A stretch of DNA of 64,000 nt from a virus. Position 1 is the stretch's first letter. Each line of letters begins with the position of its first letter. Under the pieces are notes generated by a model, which saw nothing but the letters and a program-made list of their open reading frames with translations, searched no databases and was not told the DNA's origin. The position numbers and the translations under genes are program-made. The stretch covers positions 1-64,000 of the IMG/VR virus record IMGVR_UViG_3300046171_000182; one strand, written 5' to 3'. Positions 18,105 to 27,743 of the stretch are shown piece after piece.

Positions 18105-18986
18105 CACTGCTCCTTCTGCTGATCCAGTGTCACTTGGGTTTGGCGGAATGTATAAGTTATCCCATGTTTTACCAACTAGCTTTGGCATTGACTTGTTAAA
18201 AGCAACGCCTCCGCTTATAACTAGATTTTTACTAGTTGTAATTTCCCTTGCATATCTTAATATGTAAGTTACGCATTGTTCAAATATTCCTCTTGTTGCA
18301 CTTGCTATTTCTTTATTGCCTTTACCCCACCACATTCCTCGTGCACCACGATGAAAGTTTATTTTAAATTTAGGCATAGGTTCCCATTTTTTTATTATAT
18401 CGATTTCAATATGGGTTCTTAGTAAAGAAAATGGTGTAAATGAATGTGACAGTTCTTCAAACTTTGCTTCATCTTGCTGCGGCTTTAATCCTACACGATC
18501 TGTCATAGCAGAATAAAATAATCCTAGGCTATGAGGATATTTTGAAGACTTTAGTTTTTTAAGTTTACCGTTTTCTGCTTTCCATATCGTAGTACAATCA
18601 AACTCTCCTATACTATCAAAGACAACTACTGTTGCATCTTTAAAACCGCTTTTATAAAAAGCCGCAGCATGAGATTCGTGATGACCGACATATTTCCATT
18701 TGCAGTTTATATTAAGATCTCGTAAGTATCTTTTAACGTTATTTCTTTTAAAAGGATTTTTTTGTCCTGCGAGAAATTGTCTAATTGCTTTTAAGTAAGG
18801 ATTTTCATACCAAATAACTAAATCCGGTTTCCCGCTTTTGTTAGCTTCCTCTATACATTCTAATGTATGTCTTGGGCCTTTACCTGAAATAGTATTTACA
18901 AGTTTAAATCTATTTCCTAAGTTATTATCTTTAAAGATAGCTACAGACCAATCATGCCCGTTCTTTGACATACCCCATATTGTCAT
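18084..18986 (-). CDS. Carbamoyltransferase (NodU/CmcH/TobZ family)
   Basis: The 300-residue minus-strand product has the family's ASKHA-type features: 'GHHESHAAAFYKSGF' near residues 101-115 (the HHxxHA metal/carbamoyl-phosphate motif), 'ATVVVFDSIGEFDCTTI' (phosphate-binding strand-loop), and a C-terminal 'NLVISGGVAFNKSMP' with 'PPNPSDTGSAEGA' matching the adenylate-binding end. Such enzymes carbamoylate a hydroxyl on a sugar or secondary metabolite. It lacks the extra C-terminal domain of TobZ/NodU, as phage versions often do. It overlaps the cupin gene (ATGA) and forms a two-gene minus-strand operon. Confidence 0.8.
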   Translation of the reverse strand: MTIWGMSKNGHDWSVAIFKDNNLGNRFKLVNTISGKGPRHTLECIEEANKSGKPDLVIWYENPYLKAIRQFLAGQKNPFKRNNVKRYLRDLNINCKWKYVGHHESHAAAFYKSGFKDATVVVFDSIGEFDCTTIWKAENGKLKKLKSSKYPHSLGLFYSAMTDRVGLKPQQDEAKFEELSHSFTPFSLLRTHIEIDIIKKWEPMPKFKINFHRGARGMWWGKGNKEIASATRGIFEQCVTYILRYAREITTSKNLVISGGVAFNKSMPKLVGKTWDNLYIPPNPSDTGSAEGAVLAYLRK

Positions 18987-19360
18987 GCTTTACGTTTCTT
19001 TTCTCTTTGAGAGTCGCCCATAGAGACTCTGTAATTATCTTCAACTGAATCTGGTGTAGATACTTCTAATAATGTACCCTCTTCAATACAAATGACTTGG
19101 TGAGGAACTAAAGGTTTGTTTCTGTGAACCCCACCTGCTTCTAATCTTTTACGTTCAACGGATGCATCTACTGTATTGATAACTAGCACATCAAACACGC
19201 CACTCATCACATACCAAGTCTTATCTTTGTCTTTATGAAAGTGCATAGAAAACTTTGCACCTTTATTAAACTGCAAAAACTTTCCACAGTACTTGTCATT
19301 GGTTGCCCAAATAAACTCATGGCCCCAACCTTTTTCTATAAATCCTTCAAGTTGTGTCAT
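18983..19360 (-). CDS. Cupin-domain protein (mannose-6-phosphate isomerase type II-like)
   Basis: The 125-residue protein is a single cupin: 'KGWGHEFIWATNDKYCGKFL' at the N-terminus, metal-site motif 1 'FSMHFHKDKDKTWYVMSG' with His/His/Glu-like positions, and motif 2 'KPLVPHQVICIEEG'. The 'E.GWGHE' opening resembles sugar-phosphate isomerase cupins. It sits upstream of and overlaps the carbamoyltransferase, so a joint role in sugar modification is likely. Catalysis is unproven. Confidence 0.7.
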   Translation of the reverse strand: MTQLEGFIEKGWGHEFIWATNDKYCGKFLQFNKGAKFSMHFHKDKDKTWYVMSGVFDVLVINTVDASVERKRLEAGGVHRNKPLVPHQVICIEEGTLLEVSTPDSVEDNYRVSMGDSQREKKRKA

Positions 19361-19418
19361 ATAGCTTCTTTCATTATTCTAATATACCATACTTCTTAAA
19401 TATTGTAAACCTTTATTA

Positions 19419-19426
19419 TATAAATA
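19419..19426 (+). promoter_or_regulatory. T4-type late promoter box TATAAATA
   Basis: The 93-base gap between the divergent cupin gene and gp13 contains an exact TATAAATA 27 bases before the gp13 ATG. It should start the late neck-terminase transcript. No corresponding box is seen on the minus strand for the cupin gene. Confidence 0.8.
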
Positions 19427-19453
19427 GATACAAATTCTTTAAAAGGACTTAAT

Positions 19454-20209
19454 ATGGCAGCTCCAGCATCAAGACAAGGATTCATCGATTATTGTCTTCG
19501 TAGACTTGGCGATCCAGTTATTGAAATAAACGTGGATGACGATCAGCTAGAAGAACGTGTAGACGATGCCCTGCAAGTGTATCAAGAATTTCATTCAGAT
19601 GCGACCATTAAAACTTATCTTAAGCATCAGGTAACTCAAACTGATGTAGATAATAGTTACATTCCTATATCATCTGATATTATATATGTATCTAGATTAT
19701 TACCTATTAATTCTTCATTTGGATCTTCACGTAATTTCTTTGATATAAAATATCAGCTGATGTTAAATGATATTGCTGATATGCAAAACTTTGCAGGTGA
19801 TTTAGCTTACTATGAACAACTGCAACAATATCTATCATTATTAGATATGAAACTAAACGGACATCCGCAAGTAGAATTTGCTAGACGACAAGATCGGCTT
19901 TATATACATGGCTCTTTTGCTGAAAAGGAAATAAAAGTAGGAGATTTTGTAGTTGCAGAGATATATCAAATAGTAGATCCGGATACTTTCACAAGCGTAT
20001 ATGATGATATGTGGTTAAAAGAATATGGAACTGCTCTTATTAAACAACAATGGGGTGCAAACCTAATTAAGTTTGAAGGAATGCAATTGCCAGGCGGTGT
20101 TACATTAAATGGTCGGCAAATATTTGAAGATGCATTAGGAGAAATAACACAACTCAGAGAACGAATTAGATTAGAACATGAACTTCCCCCTAACTTTTTT
20201 GTAGGTTAA
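19454..20209 (+). CDS. 13: Neck protein gp13
   Basis: The 251-residue protein begins 'RQGFIDYCLRRLGDPVIEIN' with 'LEERVDDALQVYQEFHSD', the conserved N-terminus of marine T4-like gp13. It ends with 'IFEDALGEITQLRERIRL'. gp13 sits with gp14 at the head-tail joint and closes the filled capsid. An AAAGGAC ribosome-binding site precedes ATG 19454, and gp14 follows after one base. Confidence 0.85.
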   Translation: MAAPASRQGFIDYCLRRLGDPVIEINVDDDQLEERVDDALQVYQEFHSDATIKTYLKHQVTQTDVDNSYIPISSDIIYVSRLLPINSSFGSSRNFFDIKYQLMLNDIADMQNFAGDLAYYEQLQQYLSLLDMKLNGHPQVEFARRQDRLYIHGSFAEKEIKVGDFVVAEIYQIVDPDTFTSVYDDMWLKEYGTALIKQQWGANLIKFEGMQLPGGVTLNGRQIFEDALGEITQLRERIRLEHELPPNFFVG

Positions 20210-20210
20210 T

Positions 20211-21083
20211 ATGGCGCGCAATATATACTTCTCTGATAAAGTTCGATCAGAACAAAATCTATATGAGAACATTATTATAGAATCGTTAAAGATGTTCGGA
20301 CAAGATGTCTATTATCTTCCGCGAACTATTGTAAATGAAAATAGGGTATTTGGAGAAGACGTTCCATCTAAATTTAGCAACTCTTACAAGATTGAGATGT
20401 ACATTGAAAACACAGAAGGATTTGAAGGAGAAGGAGATTTATTCTCTAAGTTCGGTGTTGAGATACGAGACGAAGCTACTTTTATCGTCGCTCGCAAACG
20501 TTGGAATACTACGGTTGGTCGCGTTGATAACCAAATAGAAGGCGCAAGACCAAGAGAGGGAGATCTAATATTCCTTCCATTGTCTAACTCTTTATTTGAA
20601 GTCATGCACGTTGAACACGAACAGCCATTCTATCAGCTATCTAATTTGCCAACATTTAAAATGCGTTGTCAGCTATTTGAATATAGCGATGAAGATTTAG
20701 ATACTGATATATCATCAATTGATAGCATAGAACAAAACAATGCTTACGAATTTGATATGGTGTTATCAGGAATATCTGGTGCCTTCGAAGTAGGTGAGCG
20801 GGTTGAGCAGACTTTATTAGATGGTACGATACTAAGCGCTGAAGTATCTAAATGGGTATCAGATATTAATACTCTTTCTGTCATACATCTAGGTGGAAAT
20901 GATGGTAAATTCCATTTGCCGTCAACAGGAAGAACATTTACTGGACAAGAATCAAATGCTAGTGGCACAGTTTCTTCTGTAGTAGAAGATAATCAGCTAA
21001 GCGCTAATGAACAAAATAACGATTTTGACGGATTAGATTTTATAGACTTTAGTGAAACAAATCCATTTGGAGATCCTGAATAA
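20211..21083 (+). CDS. 14: Neck protein gp14
   Basis: The 290-residue protein opens with 'YFSDKVRSEQNLYENIIIESL' and 'GQDVYYLPRTIVN', the conserved start of gp14. The C-terminus is acidic and ends 'FSETNPFGDPE', as in marine homologues. It partners gp13 in the neck. Its stop overlaps the gp15 ATG (TAATG). Confidence 0.85.
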   Translation: MARNIYFSDKVRSEQNLYENIIIESLKMFGQDVYYLPRTIVNENRVFGEDVPSKFSNSYKIEMYIENTEGFEGEGDLFSKFGVEIRDEATFIVARKRWNTTVGRVDNQIEGARPREGDLIFLPLSNSLFEVMHVEHEQPFYQLSNLPTFKMRCQLFEYSDEDLDTDISSIDSIEQNNAYEFDMVLSGISGAFEVGERVEQTLLDGTILSAEVSKWVSDINTLSVIHLGGNDGKFHLPSTGRTFTGQESNASGTVSSVVEDNQLSANEQNNDFDGLDFIDFSETNPFGDPE

Positions 21084-21868
21084 TGTTTGGCAATTATTAT
21101 TATCATCAACGTATACGTAAAGCGGTTGCCACATTCGGCGCTATGTTTAATGACATATATGTTCTTCGTAAAGATTCAGGCGGCGGAGTTATTAGTACGG
21201 TTAAAGTGCCATTATCCTATGGACCAAGATCTAAATTTTTAGATAGAATCAGAGAATTTCCTGATCTTCAAACCGATACTAAAGTTGCTATTAAATTACC
21301 TAGGCTTTCTTTTGAAATTACAAATATATCATATGATCCAGCAAGACAATTGCCAAAAGTAAATCAAACACTTCAGGCAGTACCGGGTTCTGTTTTAACT
21401 AGAAATAAAATACAACAAGGTGTTCCATATATTCTTAGCTTTCAGTTAAGTGCGTATGCTAAAAATCAAGATGATGCGTTGCAAATCGTAGAGCAGGTTA
21501 TACCATATTTTAATCCGCAATATACATTAACGATTCAGCCATTTGAAGATTTTGATACAATAAAGGAAGATGTTCCTATTATTTTAACTGGCGTAGTACT
21601 TAATGATGAATACGAAGGTAGTATGGAATCACGTCGTACCATTGTTTATACTATGGATTTTGACATGCATGTTATCTTCCACGGACCAGTAACAACTAGC
21701 GGTATTATACGTTCTGCTATTACAGACGTATTGAATCAAGGGGCTGGACTAAATGATTCAGACATTCCTTTAGAAAGAATAACAGTAACACCTAATCCGG
21801 CTAGTGCAAGTCCGGATAGTGACTTTGGATTTAACACAGATATATTAGGAATTGACAGTGCGTTATGA
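21083..21868 (+). CDS. 15: Tail sheath stabiliser/tail terminator gp15
   Basis: The 261-residue protein begins 'MFGNYYYHQRIRKAVATFGA' and contains 'DGNY/FND..V.R.' type elements (FNDIYVLRKDSGG) and 'VPLSYGPRSKFLDRI', all typical of T4 gp15, which caps the tail and binds the neck. It overlaps gp16 by 4 bases. Confidence 0.85.
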   Translation: MFGNYYYHQRIRKAVATFGAMFNDIYVLRKDSGGGVISTVKVPLSYGPRSKFLDRIREFPDLQTDTKVAIKLPRLSFEITNISYDPARQLPKVNQTLQAVPGSVLTRNKIQQGVPYILSFQLSAYAKNQDDALQIVEQVIPYFNPQYTLTIQPFEDFDTIKEDVPIILTGVVLNDEYEGSMESRRTIVYTMDFDMHVIFHGPVTTSGIIRSAITDVLNQGAGLNDSDIPLERITVTPNPASASPDSDFGFNTDILGIDSAL

Positions 21869-22203
21869 TGGATTCAAACACAGCTAATAATGACTTTGAG
21901 TATGCTCGACAGATATATCATGATCTGTTAGCAAAAGGATCTGAGTCAATGGAGGAGATGATGGAGGTTGCAAGAGCAACTGAACATCCTCGTGCCTTTG
22001 AAGTTTTATCTAATATGATGAAAAACATATCAGATATTAATGGCAATCTTATGGATATGCATAAGAAGAAAAAAGACTTTGAACAAAAAGAACAAAAGGC
22101 TTTGCCTCAAGGGCAAACAACCAATAACGTTTTTGTTGGATCTACCGCAGATTTACAGCGTATGCTACAAGATGAAATGATTGATGTTACTCCAAAAGAC
22201 TGA
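21865..22203 (+). CDS. 16: Small terminase subunit gp16
   Basis: The 112-residue protein is largely helical with 'FEYARQIYHDLLAKG' and 'ARATEHPRAFEVLSNMMKNI', the coiled-coil core of gp16, and ends with 'NNVFVGSTADLQRML' characteristic of the marine T4 group. It recognises and regulates packaging with gp17. Its 3' end overlaps gp17 by 20 bases. Confidence 0.85.
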   Translation: MMDSNTANNDFEYARQIYHDLLAKGSESMEEMMEVARATEHPRAFEVLSNMMKNISDINGNLMDMHKKKKDFEQKEQKALPQGQTTNNVFVGSTADLQRMLQDEMIDVTPKD

Positions 22204-23785
22204 CACATACTTAGGTAATCCTAATGTAAAACGAGACGGAATAGTTACTCAATGGACAAATGAAGAAGTTCTTGAGTACGCTCGTTGTATGAAAGATCCG
22301 GCATACTTTGCCACAACTTACTGTAAGATTATATCTCTTGACAAAGGATTAGTTCCATTTGAATTATATCCTTATCAAGAAAAAATGTTTAATGCGTTTG
22401 ATAAAAATCGTTTTAACATAGTATTAGCGTGCCGACAGTCTGGTAAATCTATATCTTCTGTTGCATATCTACTTTGGTATGCACTGTTTCATACAGAAAA
22501 AACTGTTGCGGTAATGGCCAATAAAGGTGCGACAGCTCGAGAAATGCTTGGGCGCATATCTCTTATGCTAGAAAATTTACCTTTCTTCTTACAGCCGGGC
22601 TGTAAGGCTTTGAACAAAGGTTCGATTGAGTTTTCAAATAATTCGCGGATTGTTGCAGCGGCAACGTCAGGTTCCTCGATTCGAGGTATGTCTGTGTCTT
22701 TATTGTATTTAGACGAGTTTGCGTTTGTGGAAAATGCTGCTGAGTTTTATACGTCGACATATCCGGTTATCTCATCTGGTACAAATACTAAAATCATTAT
22801 TACATCTACTGCGAATGGTATTGGTAACGTATTTCATAAAATTTGGGAAGGTGCTTCTCAAGGTATAAATGAGTTTAAACCTTTTCGCGTTGATTGGTGG
22901 GATGTGCCTGGACGTGACGAGAACTGGAAAATCCAGACAGTAGCAAATACGTCTCAGCTACAATTTGACCAAGAGTTTGGTAATACATTTTTCGGTACCG
23001 GTGATACATTAATTAGTGCCGAAACTTTGTTAAATCTTCGAGCAAAAAATCCTATCCGCTATTTAGAAGGCGGTGACCTTAAAATATACGAAGAGACTAA
23101 TAATGAGCATGAATATGTCATGCTGGTAGATGTTTCGAAAGGAAGAGGACAGGATTATTCTACATTTAATTTGATCGATATTAGCTCTAGACCCTTTAAA
23201 CAGGTTGCTGTTTATCGCAACAATCTTATCTCTCCATTACTCTTCCCTAATATTATATATAAGTGGGCGAATTCCTATAACAAAGCGTATGTAGTAATTG
23301 AGTCAAATGATCAAGGGTCTCTTGTGACAAATGGCCTTTACCATGATCTAGAATATGAGAATATGCACGTTGAGTCTGCTATTAAAGCAAATGCTCTTGG
23401 AATTGAAATGACTCGTAAAGTAAAAAGACTTGGTTGTTCGTCATTTAAAGATATATTAGAAAATAATAAACTAGAAATATGCGATGATGATACTATATTA
23501 GAAATATCTACATTTGTTGCAAAAGGTGTATCATATGAAGCGTCAACTGGTAATCATGATGACTTAGTTATGAATTTTGTTATGTTAGGATATTTTATCT
23601 CTACACAATATTTTTCTGATATGACAGATATAAATTTAAAAGAACTGATGTTTAAACACAAAATGAAAGAGATAGAAGACGATCTCCCTCCATTTGGTTA
23701 TATAGATGACGGTCTATCTTCAATTTCTAATGAAGAAGAGCGTGAAGGCAGGCAATGGGCTATAGAATATATGCCAGATATTTAA
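22184..23785 (+). CDS. 17: Large terminase subunit gp17 (packaging ATPase/nuclease)
   Basis: ATG 22184 is chosen over an adjacent TTG at 22181. The N-terminal ATPase has a Walker A-like 'LACRQSGKSISS' at residues 81-92 and Walker B 'SLLYLDEFAF' near 173-182, followed by the coupling 'TSTANGIG'. The C-terminal RNase H-fold nuclease shows 'VMLVDVSKGRGQDYST' (catalytic Asp) and 'VVIESNDQGSLV' plus 'HDDLVMNFVML'. The 533-residue length is close to marine gp17s. It translocates DNA into the prohead and cuts the concatemer. Confidence 0.95.
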   Translation: MLLQKTDTYLGNPNVKRDGIVTQWTNEEVLEYARCMKDPAYFATTYCKIISLDKGLVPFELYPYQEKMFNAFDKNRFNIVLACRQSGKSISSVAYLLWYALFHTEKTVAVMANKGATAREMLGRISLMLENLPFFLQPGCKALNKGSIEFSNNSRIVAAATSGSSIRGMSVSLLYLDEFAFVENAAEFYTSTYPVISSGTNTKIIITSTANGIGNVFHKIWEGASQGINEFKPFRVDWWDVPGRDENWKIQTVANTSQLQFDQEFGNTFFGTGDTLISAETLLNLRAKNPIRYLEGGDLKIYEETNNEHEYVMLVDVSKGRGQDYSTFNLIDISSRPFKQVAVYRNNLISPLLFPNIIYKWANSYNKAYVVIESNDQGSLVTNGLYHDLEYENMHVESAIKANALGIEMTRKVKRLGCSSFKDILENNKLEICDDDTILEISTFVAKGVSYEASTGNHDDLVMNFVMLGYFISTQYFSDMTDINLKELMFKHKMKEIEDDLPPFGYIDDGLSSISNEEEREGRQWAIEYMPDI

Positions 23786-23789
23786 ATAT

Positions 23790-23797
23790 TATAAATA
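23790..23797 (+). promoter_or_regulatory. T4-type late promoter box TATAAATA
   Basis: An exact TATAAATA lies 5 bases after the gp17 stop and 65 bases before the gp18 ATG, leaving a 5' leader with a strong GAGAGGAAAAA ribosome-binding site. It is suited to abundant sheath and tube production. Confidence 0.8.
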
Positions 23798-23862
23798 ACA
23801 GTAATTGATAAACTTCGTATTATGGACCCGCATATAATTTAAATTTTCGAGAGGAAAAAATC

Positions 23863-25599
23863 ATGGCATTTTCAGAATCTCCGGCAATTACGGTAAGAGA
23901 GGTCGACGCATCTGGTGTAGTGCCAGCAGTTTCTTCTTCTACTGGCGCACTTGTTGGTAATTTCAGATGGGGCCCTGTGGATCAAGCAACTCTTATTTCT
24001 AATGAAGCCGAGTTAGCTGGAACATTTGGGACGCCTACATCTGCAAATGCTGTTGACTATCATTCAGCAGCGTACTTTCTTAAGTACACAAATGCTCTTC
24101 AAGTAGTTCGAGTATTAGGCGATAGCGATGGCTTTAACGCTTATAACCACAACGAAGCAGTAAACGGAAAAAATGTTAGGATCAAAGACGCTGACGCGTG
24201 GGATAACTCCCTATCAGCATTTGATTCAGACCAACATACTTTTATAGCTAAATGGCCAGGCGAACTTGGCAACAGCTTAACAGTATCATTGTGCCCAAAT
24301 CAATCAGCTGATTCAGCTTATAATAACTGGACACATAAAGATAATTTTGATGCACCTCCAGGAACTTCAGGATATGCTGAAGGACTTAACGCGTCTAATG
24401 ACGAACTGCACGTTGCTATCGTCGATAAAGGCGGTAAGTTTACTGGAACAAAGGGAACTATTTTAGAAACATTTCCATTTGTATCGTTAGCATCTGACGC
24501 TAAAACATCAGACGGATCTACAAACTTTGTAAGAGACGTTGTCAATAGAAAATCAGAATATATCTGGATGGCCGGATTTGATTCTGATTATACAGTAGCA
24601 AATGCTGGAACAGCTACAGCTACTGGAAAAGATTATCAAATTTCTAATCCATTAATAGTTGCTAAAGACTATGACTTAGATTCAGGTGATGAGTCTACGA
24701 ATATGGACGTAGGAGATTACATTTCAGGCTTTGATAAATTTGAAGACAAAGATCAAATTCAAGTAGATCTTATGATTGCACCTCAAATGAATTCAAGAAC
24801 TGACACAACAACAATTGTTAATGACATGGTAAGCATTGCTCAAGGTCAGCGTAAAGACTGTGTTGTAGTTGCTTCACCTGCAAGAAGTGATATCGTAGGA
24901 GTTACGGCAACGGCTGCTAATACAAATGCAGTTACAACGGCCGCAACATTTACCTCATCATCATACTTAGTAGTTGACAATAACTTCCTTAAAGTCTATG
25001 ATAAATATAACGACGAGTTTATTTTTATTCCCGCTAACTCTTCAACCGCAGGTATCATGGCCGCAACCGATGTAACGGCTGCAACATGGTTCTCACCAGC
25101 TGGTCCACGACGTGGTCAGTATCTTGGTGTGACAGGTATTTCATACTCTCCAAACAAAGCACAGAGAGATGTACTATATCGTAACGGCGTAAACCCGATT
25201 GCGAATATTCCTGGTCAAGGGTTGTTGCTATTTGGTGATAAAACAAAACTCGCTAGACCATCCGCATTCGATCGTATTAACGTACGTCGTTTGTTCTTGA
25301 CTATCGAAAGAGCAATCGCGATTGCAGCTAGAAACGTAATGTTCGAATTCAATGATGAATTTACAAGAGCAGAATTCGTTGGAGTTGTAGAGCCATTCTT
25401 GAGAGACATCAAAGGTCGTCGTGGTATAACAGACTTCCGAGTGGTTTGTGACGAAACAAACAACACGGGTGCAGTTATAGATAGAAATGAATTTGTCGCT
25501 ACGGTCCTAGTCAAACCTGCACGTTCGATCAACTTTGTTACTCTTAACTTTGTTGCCGTACGTACCGGTGTTGATTTCGCAGAAATCGCAGGGGTGTAA
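23863..25599 (+). CDS. 18: Tail sheath protein gp18
   Basis: The 578-residue protein begins 'ESPAITVREVDASGVVPAVS', the N-terminal strand that links sheath subunits, with 'GALVGNFRWGPVDQ' following. Its C-terminal domain contains 'YLGVTGISYSPNKAQRDVLY', 'NPIANIPGQGLLLFGDKT' and 'INVRRLFLTIERAI', which are diagnostic of contractile sheath. It is shorter than T4 gp18 (659) through a smaller surface domain, as in marine relatives. Confidence 0.95.
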   Translation: MAFSESPAITVREVDASGVVPAVSSSTGALVGNFRWGPVDQATLISNEAELAGTFGTPTSANAVDYHSAAYFLKYTNALQVVRVLGDSDGFNAYNHNEAVNGKNVRIKDADAWDNSLSAFDSDQHTFIAKWPGELGNSLTVSLCPNQSADSAYNNWTHKDNFDAPPGTSGYAEGLNASNDELHVAIVDKGGKFTGTKGTILETFPFVSLASDAKTSDGSTNFVRDVVNRKSEYIWMAGFDSDYTVANAGTATATGKDYQISNPLIVAKDYDLDSGDESTNMDVGDYISGFDKFEDKDQIQVDLMIAPQMNSRTDTTTIVNDMVSIAQGQRKDCVVVASPARSDIVGVTATAANTNAVTTAATFTSSSYLVVDNNFLKVYDKYNDEFIFIPANSSTAGIMAATDVTAATWFSPAGPRRGQYLGVTGISYSPNKAQRDVLYRNGVNPIANIPGQGLLLFGDKTKLARPSAFDRINVRRLFLTIERAIAIAARNVMFEFNDEFTRAEFVGVVEPFLRDIKGRRGITDFRVVCDETNNTGAVIDRNEFVATVLVKPARSINFVTLNFVAVRTGVDFAEIAGV

Positions 25600-25610
25600 G
25601 GAGGTAAAAA

Positions 25611-26138
25611 ATGGCTATTTTAGGTGTAGACGATTTTAAAGCAAAACTGGCTGGTGGCGGTGCTCGCCCCAACCTATTTAAGGTAACATTAGGATTTCCA
25701 GCGTATGCTGAGGGTGATGTTGAATTAACATCATTCATGTGTAGAACAGGTCAACTTCCTGCTTCAACCGTACCAGCAATGCCTGTTGCATTCCGTGGTC
25801 GCCAGTTACAAATGGCAGGCGATCGTGTTTTCGAACCATGGACAACTACTATCATTAACGATACAAACTTCACGATTCGAAACTCAATGGAACGTTGGAT
25901 GAATGGTATTAACGCCCATTCACTTAATACTGGTTTAGTGAATCCGACAGATTATCAAGCAGACTTAACAGTTGATCAGCTAGATAAAGACGAGTCGATT
26001 CTTAAAACGTATAAATTTGTAGCTGCCTTCCCGACAGCAATTTCTCCAATTGATCTTGCATATGATGCCAATGATCAGATTGAAGAATTTACAGTAGAAT
26101 TTACGTATCAGTACTGGACGTCCAATACTACCACATAA
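25611..26138 (+). CDS. 19: Tail tube protein gp19
   Basis: The 175-residue protein follows gp18 with a GGAGG ribosome-binding site. It contains 'GARPNLFKVTLGFPAYAEGD', 'CRTGQLPASTVPAMPVAFRGR' features and 'NSMERWMNGINAHSLNTG', the tube-subunit signature. It forms the hexameric inner tail tube. A terminator follows. Confidence 0.95.
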   Translation: MAILGVDDFKAKLAGGGARPNLFKVTLGFPAYAEGDVELTSFMCRTGQLPASTVPAMPVAFRGRQLQMAGDRVFEPWTTTIINDTNFTIRNSMERWMNGINAHSLNTGLVNPTDYQADLTVDQLDKDESILKTYKFVAAFPTAISPIDLAYDANDQIEEFTVEFTYQYWTSNTTT

Positions 26139-26151
26139 TTGAAAATTAGAA

Positions 26152-26173
26152 AGAGGGGCAGCAATGCCCCTCT
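26152..26173 (+). terminator. Hairpin terminator after gp19
   Basis: AGAGGGGC and GCCCCTCT form a perfect 8-bp stem with a 6-base loop (AGCAAT). The downstream tract is only AT-rich (ATATTCTATT), so termination may be partial or the hairpin may protect the 3' end of the abundant gp18-gp19 transcript. Confidence 0.7.
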
Positions 26174-26193
26174 ATATTCTATTAGGATAAAAT

Positions 26194-27711
26194 ATGGCCG
26201 ACAATAATGCATTAAAAATATTTGGCTTCGAAATTCGAAGAGCAAATAAAAAAGAAGAAGACAAGAAGTTACAATCTATTGTACCTCGTCAAGATGACGA
26301 TGGTGCAGGATACGTTACTGCTTCTGGTTCTCATTATGGTCAGTATATTAATATTGATGGCGATGATTCTAAAGACAATCATCAAATGATAATGAAATAC
26401 CGTGGAGTATCAACACACCCAGAGGTTGATGCTGCTATAGAAGATATTATTAATGAATCTGTTTCTGCTTCAGAAGATGAGGCACCAGTCTCAATTATTC
26501 TTGATAAAGTTGAAGTATCAGATCAAATTAAAAAAGGAATTACAGAAGAGTTCAATAACGTCTTATCGATGTTGGACTTTACAAACAATGGCCACGACAT
26601 GTTTAAGCGTTGGTACATTGATGGCAGATTATATCATCACCTTGTTGTAAATGACTCTAATATTAAAGCAGGTATTCAGGAGATTCGTCCTATTGACTCT
26701 GCAAAGATTCGTAAAGTAAAACAAGTAAAGAAAAAGAAAGATCCAGTTACTGGAGCTAATCTAGTTGAATCGGTTGATGAATATTACATTTATCAAGAAA
26801 AACCTGGACAACAGTCATCAGGTATAAAACTATCGTTTGATTCAGTAAGTTATGTAACATCCGGACTTCTCTCAGCTGATAGAAAGAAAGTTGTATCGCA
26901 TTTACATAAAGCTCTGAAGCCAATTAACCAGCTTCGAATGATGGAAGACTCACTGGTTATCTACAGGCTTGCACGGGCGCCTGAGAGACGAATTTTCTAT
27001 ATTGACGTAGGTAACTTGCCTCGTGGTAAATCCGAGCAATATATGAAAGACATTATGGCTCGTTATCGTAATAAGCTTGTATATGATGCAGACACAGGAC
27101 AAATAAGAGATGATCGCAAACATATGTCGATGCTTGAAGATTTTTGGTTGCCCCGGCGAGAAGGTGGTCGAGGAACTGAGATCTCTACCTTACCAGGCGG
27201 CGAAAACCTGGGACAAATCGACGATATCATTTACTTCCAAAAGCGTTTGTACCGTTCTCTCAATGTACCTATAAACAGATTAGAGCAGGAAGCACAGTTT
27301 AGTTTAGGTCGATCTACAGAGATAAGTAGAGATGAATTAAAATTTCAGAAGTTTATTGATAGACTACGTAAACGTTTCTCAACGTTGTTCTTAGAAATTC
27401 TAAAGAAACAACTTGTAATGAAAGGTCTAATCACTGAAGAAGATTGGAATGAATGGAAGAATAATCTAGTTGTCGATTATAAAAGAGATAACCATTTTAC
27501 AGAGTTAAAAGATGCTGAACTATTAAGAGAAAGACTACAAACGCTAGACCAAGTAAGTCAATATGTGGGTGACTACTTCTCAAAAGAATGGGTCATGAAA
27601 AACGTATTGATGTTTAACGATGAAGATATTAAACAAGTTGCACAACAATCTGATGAAGAGCAACCAACTGATAATGAAACTGATCAACAAAATATTCCTG
27701 ATGAAGAATAG
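26194..27711 (+). CDS. 20: Portal vertex protein gp20
   Basis: The 505-residue protein has the gp20 landmarks 'MIMKYRGVSTHPEVDAAIEDI', 'IDGRLYHHLVVND', 'RMMEDSLVIYRLARAPERRI', 'FYIDVGNLPRGKSEQYM', 'DFWLPRREGGRGTEISTL' and 'RLYRSLNVPINRL'. The dodecameric portal nucleates prohead assembly and carries the DNA channel. The C-terminus is acidic and low complexity. Confidence 0.95.
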   Translation: MADNNALKIFGFEIRRANKKEEDKKLQSIVPRQDDDGAGYVTASGSHYGQYINIDGDDSKDNHQMIMKYRGVSTHPEVDAAIEDIINESVSASEDEAPVSIILDKVEVSDQIKKGITEEFNNVLSMLDFTNNGHDMFKRWYIDGRLYHHLVVNDSNIKAGIQEIRPIDSAKIRKVKQVKKKKDPVTGANLVESVDEYYIYQEKPGQQSSGIKLSFDSVSYVTSGLLSADRKKVVSHLHKALKPINQLRMMEDSLVIYRLARAPERRIFYIDVGNLPRGKSEQYMKDIMARYRNKLVYDADTGQIRDDRKHMSMLEDFWLPRREGGRGTEISTLPGGENLGQIDDIIYFQKRLYRSLNVPINRLEQEAQFSLGRSTEISRDELKFQKFIDRLRKRFSTLFLEILKKQLVMKGLITEEDWNEWKNNLVVDYKRDNHFTELKDAELLRERLQTLDQVSQYVGDYFSKEWVMKNVLMFNDEDIKQVAQQSDEEQPTDNETDQQNIPDEE

Positions 27712-27717
27712 TTTTGT

Positions 27718-27725
27718 TATAAATA
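27718..27725 (+). promoter_or_regulatory. T4-type late promoter box TATAAATA
   Basis: An exact TATAAATA begins 7 bases after the gp20 stop and 18 bases before the gp67 ATG, with GGAAACGGAG as ribosome-binding site in between. It would drive the prohead core-protease-scaffold-capsid block. Confidence 0.8.
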
Positions 27726-27743
27726 ATAGGAAACGGAGTTATT

